From positions 1 through 64,000 of the forward strand of contig CAVSIX010000009.1 in NCBI GenBank assembly GCA_963728195.1: 64,000 bases of DNA, in the 5' to 3' direction. Within the stretch, counting starts at the first letter, position 1, and each line of letters starts with the position of its first letter. Below, in pieces: positions 62,991 to 64,000 of the stretch. The position numbers and the translations under genes were made by a program. The stretch is from Sva-07 sp963728195 (GTDB taxonomy: Bacteria; Actinomycetota; Acidimicrobiia; Acidimicrobiales; Ilumatobacteraceae). The notes below the pieces were generated by a model. The model had not been told where the DNA came from and did no database searches. It saw only the letters and a program-made list of their open reading frames with translations.

Positions 62991-64000
62991 CGGGAATCGC
63001 CTTCGACGGCGAACAGCCCGGCGGGGTAGCCGGCGAGTCGCAGGCGGGTCAGGTGACGCTGCGACAGCGGGGCGACCTGGACGAGTTCGTCGCGGTCGTC
63101 GAGCGCCCACACCTCGGTGCTCGCCACGCCGCCGGCCTCGCCGAGCCCGCCGACCTCGATGATCGAGGTCACCCGGCGGACGGCGCCCTGGTCCTCGACC
63201 GCATTGCGGACCAGGTCGATGTGGACGACGTAATCCACCGTCTGGGCGATCAAGCTCCACACGGCGAACTCCGGCAGGTTCGTGTTCGACTTCGACACGT
63301 AGTACGCCAAGCGCTGCAGCACGATGTCGGCGGTGTGCGCATGGATCGTCGCCAACGATCCCCGCTTGCACATCGACGCGACGTCGAGCATGTCGAGCGC
63401 CTCGTCCTCGACGAGCTCGCCGACGACCACCCGGTCGGGGTTGAGCCGACGGGTGAGCTCCACGAGTTGGCGGGTCGTGATCTCGCCTTCGCCTTCGGCG
63501 TTGGCGTGCCGCGTGAAGAGCGCCGGAGCGTCGGGGTGGCGCGGATCGTCCTCGAGGCGCAGTTCGAGCAGGTTCTTCTCGACGGTGATGATCCGTTCGA
63601 GCGGCGACACCTCGCCGAGCAGTTCGGTGAGCAGCGTCGTCTTGCCCGCACCGGGCGGGCCGGACACCAAGATGGTGAAGCCGCAACGCACGAGCGCCCG
63701 CAGGCGGCTGACGAGTGCGTGCGGGAACAGGCCGAGGTCGGCGAGCCCGTCGAGGCCCACCTGGCGTACGACGAACCGGCGGATCGCCATGCGGGGATGG
63801 GTCGACACACCGTGTTCGCCGCTGCCGCCGAGCACCATCACGATGCGCGCCCCGTCGCGCGACTGCAGGGTGAGCATCGGCGACGACGTGTCGAGGCGTC
63901 CTTCGCCGGTGCCGGTCATCCGCAACGCCATACGCTTCTGGAACGACGTCAGGTCGGCCGCCGACGCCCACAGCCGTCCGACGTCGACCTTGCGACCGTC
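62987..64000 (-). CDS. cpaF: CpaF/TadA pilus ATPase, 5' end outside window
   Basis: At least 337 codons; the frame is open to the window edge upstream of the ATG at 63931. Walker A is SGPPGAGKTT, followed by ITVEKNLLELRLEDDP (Asp box), RVVVGELVEDEALDML (Walker B) and SLATIHAHTAD (His box). These are features of the Tad secretion ATPase CpaF. It drives assembly and, in some systems, retraction of Flp pili. An upstream cpaE/tadZ gene is expected outside the window. Confidence 0.9.
   Translation of the reverse strand, partial: DGRKVDVGRLWASAADLTSFQKRMALRMTGTGEGRLDTSSPMLTLQSRDGARIVMVLGGSGEHGVSTHPRMAIRRFVVRQVGLDGLADLGLFPHALVSRLRALVRCGFTILVSGPPGAGKTTLLTELLGEVSPLERIITVEKNLLELRLEDDPRHPDAPALFTRHANAEGEGEITTRQLVELTRRLNPDRVVVGELVEDEALDMLDVASMCKRGSLATIHAHTADIVLQRLAYYVSKSNTNLPEFAVWSLIAQTVDYVVHIDLVRNAVEDQGAVRRVTSIIEVGGLGEAGGVASTEVWALDDRDELVQVAPLSQRHLTRLRLAGYPAGLFAVEGDSR

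Overview
The window is GC-rich with strongly GC-biased third codon positions. It has many GTG starts, many ATGA/GTGA stop-start overlaps, and many genes whose only visible promoter element is a TAnnnT -10 box ending 6-8 nt before the start codon (leaderless transcription). Several families point to a high-GC actinobacterium, most likely class Acidimicrobiia (Ilumatobacter-like): BTAD regulators, DUF2510, LysM proteins, the 114-residue 'RLADTRP...AGRGGVPADA' repeats, and a roadblock/GTPase/DUF4388 module. The taxon is inferred, because no rRNA is present.

Layout. 0-16.6 kb is core and accessory metabolism: an NfeD-like membrane protein; a metallo-beta-lactamase/Rieske fusion; an ABC-2 transporter; a DsbB plus TlpA-like pair; larB-larC with an ABC-F ATPase; pheA; an SDR; a small phosphatase; a PAP2 enzyme; and a stress cluster (USP, LuxR-type regulator, STAS). 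16.6-18.7 kb looks like a scar. It holds a decayed BTAD regulator, an HI1419/HI1420-type toxin-antitoxin pair whose toxin lacks a start codon, and an integrase remnant abutting the 3' end of tRNA-Ser(UGA). 18.8-34 kb carries tRNA-Ser(GCU), a LysM/lysozyme-like protein, a long secreted repeat protein, tRNA-Arg(ACG), a diguanylate cyclase, a transaminase/omega-amidase pair, a three-gene ABC exporter, msrA, a CoA-transferase and a badly frameshifted aminotransferase.

From 34 kb the window is mostly about surface filaments. 34.2-39.0 kb is an operon of three pseudopilin-like proteins, one fused to a von Willebrand A domain. After an ABC exporter and a secreted peptidase-like hydrolase, 42.8-45.5 kb encodes a roadblock protein, a small GTPase and a DUF4388 (PATAN) protein, a likely switch module. 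tadA, tRNA-Ser(GGA), SRP RNA and a 5'-3' exonuclease follow. 47.5-56.2 kb is a type IV pilus block (coiled-coil protein, pilB, pilC, pilD, pilT, DUF429, coiled-coil protein, pilin). 56.4-64.0 kb is a minus-strand Tad/Flp pilus operon (cpaF, tadB, tadC, Flp pilin, three TadE-like proteins, a 31-residue ORF, and a membrane LysM-BTAD regulator). The working picture is two filament machines side by side, with a GTPase/PATAN module nearby that may control the type IV pilus motor.

Caveat on quality. At least ten conserved genes are interrupted by single-base indels, mostly +1, with reading resuming intact in another frame. They are concentrated at 32.8-34.0, 37.7-38.2, 44.3-44.7 and 50.9-56 kb. Patchy sequence error is more likely than decay for most of them. 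These genes are annotated across the shifts.
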